Positions 7,574-10,363 of a DNA stretch of 10,363 bases are shown here, in pieces. The position numbers and the translations under genes were made by a program. The stretch comes from JANMQK01 sp031370485. GTDB taxonomy: Bacteria > Acidobacteriota > Polarisedimenticolia > Gp22-AA2. The stretch covers positions 1 to 10,363 of the forward strand of contig JANMQK010000254.1 of the NCBI GenBank assembly GCA_031370485.1, read 5' to 3'. Under the pieces are notes generated by a model. The model was not told the DNA's origin. It did not search any database and worked only from the letters and a program-made list of their open reading frames with translations. Position 1 is the first letter of the stretch. Every line of letters begins with the position of its first letter.

Positions 7574-7604
7574 TTGACGAGGGTTCCCGAATTGGTGATA
7601 GATT
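7574..7604 (+). promoter_or_regulatory. Candidate promoter giving a near-leaderless decarboxylase mRNA
   Basis: TTGACG (7574-7579) could be a -35, and TGATAGATT (7596-7604) an extended -10 (TGnTAGATT), with a 19-bp spacer. Transcription would begin about 7611, the A of the start codon. An alternative view is that GGTGAT (7594-7599) pairs with the 16S tail, but 11 nt before ATG is far for that register. Confidence 0.4.
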
Positions 7605-7610
7605 TCGTAG

Positions 7611-8987
7611 ATGTCCATGGAACGGTTGCTGAAGGATACCGCCGGGCGCGCGTGGCGTTACCGGCAAGGCTTGTCCGACCGGAAGGTCGCGCCGACGCAG
7701 GAAGCGATTCAAGGTCTATCCCGCCTGGACGAAGCGCTCCCGGAACAGCCCACCGACGCCGAGAGCGTGATTGACCTTCTGGACACGGTCGGCTCGCCGG
7801 CGACCATGGCATCGGCGGGTGGACGCTTTTTCGGATTCGTCGTCGGCGGTTCGCTTCCGGCCGCGGTGGCGGCGAACTGGCTGGCGGGTGCGTGGGACCA
7901 GAACGCGGGCATCGTTGTTCTTTCGCCGATCGCCGCGAAACTGGAAGAGGTCGCCATGCGCTGGATGCTCGAGGTGCTGGGCCTGCCACCGGAGTGCGGG
8001 GTGGGCTACGTCACCTGCGCGACGCAGGCGAATTTCTCGGGCCTGGCGGCGGCCCGTCACGCGCTTCTTGCCAGGAGAGGATGGGACGCCGAAAAGCAGG
8101 GGCTGTTCGGGGCGCCTCCGATCACGGTGGTGGTCGGCGATGAGGTCCACGTCAGCGTGCTCAAGGCGCTGTCGCTGGTCGGACTGGGGCGCGAGCGTGT
8201 GGTCCGGGTTCCGGTGGACGGACAGGGCAGGATGCGTGCCGATGCGCTGCCACCACTCGACGACGGCACCATCGTCTGTATTCAGGCAGGCAACGTCAAT
8301 ACGGGCGCCTTCGACCCCGCCGGGGAGATCATCCGGCAGGCGAAAGCGGCGAAGGCGTGGGTGCACGTGGACGGCGCGTTCGGGCTCTGGACGGCGGCCG
8401 CGCCCGCCCGCGCGCACCTGGCGAAGGACTTCGCCGGCGCCGATTCGTGGGCGACCGACGCGCACAAGTGGCTCAATGTGCCCTACGACAGCGGAATTGT
8501 CTTCGTGAGGACGGCCGAACACCTGCACGCGGCAATGGCCGTGAACGCTCCGTATCTTGTGATCGGGGAGACCCGCGAGCCGGAGCACTACACGCCCGAC
8601 TTTTCGCGCCGGGCGCGGGGTGTTGAAGTGTGGGCGGCCCTCCGTTCGCTGGGGCGGCAGGGACTGGCCGAACTGATCGAGCGCACCTGCCGTCATGCGA
8701 CACGCTTCGCCGAAGGACTGCGTGACGCGGGTCACGAAATCCTCAACGATGTGGTCATCAATCAGGTCCTCGTGTCGTTTGGTGACGATGAGACGACCCG
8801 CCGTGTGATCGCGGCGATACAGGCGGAGGGCACCTGTTGGGCGGGCGCGACCGTATGGCAGGGACGCACGGCGATGCGGATCAGCATCTCGTCCTGGGCG
8901 ACCACCGCCGGAGACGTGGAGCAAAGCCTCGAGGCGATGATCCGGGTGGCGGCGGCCACCCGCCCCTCGACGCAACGAAGTGACTAG
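7611..8987 (+). CDS. PLP-dependent group II-type amino acid decarboxylase
   Basis: 458 residues, normal length for the family. The PLP-lysine motif is DAHKWLNVPYDSG, with Lys286. HVDGAFG places Asp254 to contact the pyridine nitrogen. DEVHVSVLKAL gives His180, which stacks on the cofactor ring, and CATQANFSGLAAAR (136-149) corresponds to the phosphate-binding 'SGGTEAN' loop, with Cys-Ala-Thr-Gln replacing the usual residues. GNVNTGAFDP and the C-terminal GRTAMRIS are also typical. The family decarboxylates glutamate, aromatic amino acids or tyrosine; I cannot choose a substrate. An in-frame TAG at 7608-7610 directly precedes the ATG, so translation starts at 7611 or at the ATG at 7617. No ordinary ribosome site is present. 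It may be followed in one transcript by the small gene at 9018, 30 bp after its stop. Confidence 0.93.
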   Translation: MSMERLLKDTAGRAWRYRQGLSDRKVAPTQEAIQGLSRLDEALPEQPTDAESVIDLLDTVGSPATMASAGGRFFGFVVGGSLPAAVAANWLAGAWDQNAGIVVLSPIAAKLEEVAMRWMLEVLGLPPECGVGYVTCATQANFSGLAAARHALLARRGWDAEKQGLFGAPPITVVVGDEVHVSVLKALSLVGLGRERVVRVPVDGQGRMRADALPPLDDGTIVCIQAGNVNTGAFDPAGEIIRQAKAAKAWVHVDGAFGLWTAAAPARAHLAKDFAGADSWATDAHKWLNVPYDSGIVFVRTAEHLHAAMAVNAPYLVIGETREPEHYTPDFSRRARGVEVWAALRSLGRQGLAELIERTCRHATRFAEGLRDAGHEILNDVVINQVLVSFGDDETTRRVIAAIQAEGTCWAGATVWQGRTAMRISISSWATTAGDVEQSLEAMIRVAAATRPSTQRSD

Positions 8988-9017
8988 CCAGCCCACGATG
9001 GGCAGGGGGAGGAGTTC

Positions 9018-9257
9018 ATGACGGCCGACATTGAGGTGAGCAAGGTGACCGGTGTTTTGCTCGTGGGGGGCTGGATCAAGGTGCCCGACGGGTCCTTCAA
9101 AATACATGACTCCGTCGTTCGATTTCGGGTCGGTAACAAAGAGACCGGAATGTTGGGCTCGTCTGGCGCGTCGATCCAGGCGGCCACCTGGTCAATGGAC
9201 GGGAATGAGATGGCCGCCTGTCCCCTCTCGTCGGTCCTGGCAGTGACGTATCGGTGA
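9018..9257 (+). CDS. Small orphan protein, probably beta-rich
   Basis: 79 residues, not recognised. It has the strongest ribosome site in the region: GGAGGAG ends at 9014, 3 nt before the ATG, with GGGGGAGG in better register 5 nt away. It lies 30 bp behind the decarboxylase in the same direction, so it is probably co-transcribed. The sequence alternates hydrophobic and polar residues (VTGVLLVGGW, FKIHDSVVRFRV, LSSVLAVTYR), as in small beta-sheet proteins. It has no signal peptide or membrane segment and one Cys (68). A 101-residue frame on the other strand covers the same DNA but lacks a ribosome site, so I prefer this strand. It ends 28 bp from the convergent selenoprotein gene. Confidence 0.68.
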   Translation: MTADIEVSKVTGVLLVGGWIKVPDGSFKIHDSVVRFRVGNKETGMLGSSGASIQAATWSMDGNEMAACPLSSVLAVTYR

Positions 9258-9277
9258 TTCCGTGGTGAGACCAACCC

Positions 9278-9294
9278 GGGCTGATTCACAGCCC
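9278..9294. terminator. GC hairpin between convergent genes, terminator-like
   Basis: GGGCTG (9278-9283) and CAGCCC (9289-9294) form a perfect 6-bp stem with a 5-nt loop. It lies between the tail-to-tail genes at 9257 and 9286 and spans the TGA stop of the minus-strand gene. There is no T-tract on either side, so intrinsic termination is doubtful; it could be a 3'-end or Rho-related structure. Confidence 0.3.
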
Positions 9295-9876
9295 CGTGAC
9301 GGATCCCAGCCGGCCGCGCAACCCCTCAATGACGTCAACGACCGGCCCGCCGGAGAAATCCGCCGGCGGTGGAGCCTCCTCCCACCGGCCTCCCGGCGCG
9401 TAGATCAACACCTGGTCCCAGACGACGCTCTCGGGGGTCGAGGTCTCGGCCCCCGCCGCGCCCTGGGTCATCAAGCGTGAAAGGGCGAGCGACGGATCCC
9501 AGAACTGGGCCACGCGCGGGTCCGGGATCCGGGACAGGACCCCGTTGGTCGGCGGCGCAACGTCCGTGACGATCACGGGCTCCCACACGACGAACACACG
9601 CAGGCTTTTCTCCGGTGACGCCGCCAGCACCTCTTCCAGTGCGGAGACCCCCCGCACGCAGACCGGTCAGGTAGGCGACAACATCGCGATCACCCGGGTC
9701 CTGTCCGCGAACCGATTGAATTCGTCCCGGAGCTCATGAAGGTTCCCGGATCGCAGATCGACGAGCGATGGCTGCCCCGGCGGCACATTCCGCGGCGCAA
9801 ACAGATGGATCCCGGCGGCGGACACAACCAGCAAGAGTCCGATCCCCGCCAGCAGTGTCCACTTCCGCACGCTCAT
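9286..9876 (-). CDS. Membrane-anchored thioredoxin-like selenoprotein (UxxC), in-frame TGA read as Sec
   Basis: 196 residues if the TGA at 9669-9667 is read through as selenocysteine (Sec70). Residues 5-25 form one membrane segment, followed by a periplasmic-side domain. The core has RVIAMLSPT then Sec70-Pro-Val-Cys73 then VRGVSALEEVL, the place and spacing of a thioredoxin-fold CxxC. After it come LRVFVVWEPV, RIPDPRVAQFWDP and the C-terminal VVDVIEGLRGRL. From memory, cysteine homologues read 'SPTCPVC' here. Frame and protein character continue unbroken on both sides of the TGA, with no shift. A SECIS-like hairpin follows (9639-9657). A normal TGA ends the gene at 9288-9286. The start at 9876 is chosen for its position just before the membrane segment, with only a weak GGCGAGA site; 9942 is the alternative. 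Probable role: thiol-selenol redox protein, reductase or peroxidase-like. Rival explanation: a nonsense change of a Cys codon or a sequencing error. Confidence 0.82.
9639..9669 (-). promoter_or_regulatory. UGA Sec codon and bacterial SECIS-like hairpin
   Basis: Reading on the minus strand, the UGA (9669-9667) is followed by 9 nt, then a perfect stem GUGCGG (9657-9652) / CCGCAC (9644-9639) closing a GGGGUCU loop (9651-9645). Bacterial SECIS elements lie just inside the coding region after UGA and present a G at the start of the apical loop to SelB. The E. coli fdhF element, as I recall it, has GGUCU beginning 19 nt after UGA; here it begins at nt 18. CCGGU directly after UGA (9666-9662) can also pair with ACCGG at 9616-9612 as an outer stem, with uneven internal loops. 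Confidence 0.78.
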
Positions 9877-10051
9877 CTGCTTATCTCGCCCGCGCGCCGT
9901 TGGGCTTCCCCCGTTCTCGTGGACGGTTAAGTAACGCTGCATGAGTCCTTCGCTCGTACTCTGCCGGACTGATCTGCCCCAGCGTCGAATTCCGGCGCCG
10001 CGCTCCAAGGGGACGCGCTCACCATATGCCCGGTGACGGCTCGCCGGTCGA

Positions 10052-10351
10052 TCAGGTCCCTCCGTTACCCAGCACCCTGGCGATCGCCGTGATGGTATTC
10101 CAGTTGCGCGTGGTGACCGGGACCCCAAAGAGCCGGTCGAACGCGCCGAGGTAGCTGATGACCTTCATGTGGCGCCGGTACACGCCGAAGACGAACCGGT
10201 TGTCCCTCGCGAGGATCTTCAGCAGCCACTTGCCGCTGGAAGGAAAGACCATGGGCGTCGACGTCGCCGAGCGGGGGTGTTTGGACAGTACGCTCACGAA
10301 GCGGACGATGTCGGGTCGCACGGGCTGGTCCGCGAAATGATTCTGAGACAT
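10052..10351 (-). CDS. Unrecognised protein, possibly N-terminally incomplete
   Basis: 99 residues from an ATG at 10351. The frame stays open to the window edge (four more codons), so the true start may lie outside; only a weak CAGG precedes this ATG. Third-position GC is high and the composition is normal for a protein. I recognise no family. Visible features are a basic aromatic stretch GKWLLKILARDNRFVFGVYRR (about 40-60) and FDRLFGVPVTTRNWNTITAIARVL (about 72-95), which looks like the C-terminal end of a domain. No signal peptide, membrane segment or metal-binding motif. It points the same way as the selenoprotein gene; the gap is 175 bp (109 bp with the alternative start), so co-transcription is possible but unproven. 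Confidence 0.65.
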   Translation of the reverse strand: MSQNHFADQPVRPDIVRFVSVLSKHPRSATSTPMVFPSSGKWLLKILARDNRFVFGVYRRHMKVISYLGAFDRLFGVPVTTRNWNTITAIARVLGNGGT

Positions 10352-10363
10352 CAGCCTGACAAT

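Noticed and set aside
7564..7774. AAAGGAGG ribosome-like site and a TTG-started 66-codon frame before the decarboxylase
   Set aside because: Spacing to the TTG is too short, the product is Arg-rich, and the frame overlaps the well-supported decarboxylase gene.
7716..9107. 463-codon open frame on the minus strand under the decarboxylase
   Set aside because: The plus strand carries all PLP-decarboxylase motifs; the antisense frame is an Arg/His-rich shadow.
9286..9657. 123-codon minus-strand frame with a GTG start as a separate gene
   Set aside because: The GTG is the Val codon just after the redox Cys; there is no ribosome site, and the frame is continuous with the upstream part apart from the TGA.
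9667..9669. TGA as a sign of an altered genetic code (TGA = Trp or Gly)
   Set aside because: Several clear genes in this window end in TGA (5204, 6782, 9257, and 10052 on the minus strand), so TGA is a normal stop here.
9667..10128. 153-codon minus-strand frame as an independent gene ending at the TGA
   Set aside because: Its first 80 or so codons are Arg/Ser-rich non-protein-like sequence, and its end stops in the middle of a redox motif. It is the N-terminal part of the selenoprotein plus upstream noncoding DNA.

Overview
The window is GC-rich DNA with strongly GC-biased third codon positions, so several long antisense frames stay open without being genes. It holds ten protein genes on both strands and no RNA gene, insertion sequence or CRISPR array. 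The gene types (secreted PA-domain metalloprotease with thrombospondin type 3 calcium repeats, a companion secreted protein, CsgG-like, B12-type radical SAM and SGNH-like proteins) suggest an uncultured soil or sediment bacterium of the Acidobacteriota/Polarisedimenticolia/Eisenbacteria kind. That placement is inference from protein style; no marker gene is present.

Layout. Left, minus strand: a two-gene unit of a small exported protein (1660-2196) and a metalloprotease running off the left edge (1-1656). A divergent intergenic region (2197-2460) follows, then a CsgG-like exported protein with a C-terminal SH3-type domain (2461-3411, plus). Its 3' end overlaps a convergent radical SAM gene (3340-4890, minus) by 72 bp. 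Next on the plus strand come a 66-residue membrane protein (5004-5204) and a secreted SGNH-hydrolase-like protein (5307-6782). A PEMT/ICMT-type membrane methyltransferase (6831-7418, minus) lies back to back with a PLP-dependent decarboxylase (7611-8987, plus), which is followed by a 79-residue orphan (9018-9257).

The most notable element is at the right end. The minus-strand gene 9286-9876 encodes a membrane-anchored thioredoxin-like protein whose reading frame contains one in-frame TGA (9669-9667) exactly where the first redox cysteine is expected, giving Sec-Pro-Val-Cys (UxxC). Directly downstream lies a perfect 6-bp hairpin with a GGGGUCU loop. It places GGUCU 18 nt after the UGA, very close to its position in the E. 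coli fdhF SECIS. I read this as a selenoprotein that a standard gene caller would split into two false genes or call a pseudogene. Upstream of it is an unrecognised gene (10052-10351) that may continue beyond the window.

The window reads as several independent transcription units, mostly cell-envelope or exported products, rather than one pathway. No selenocysteine machinery (selA, selB, selC, selD) is inside the window.
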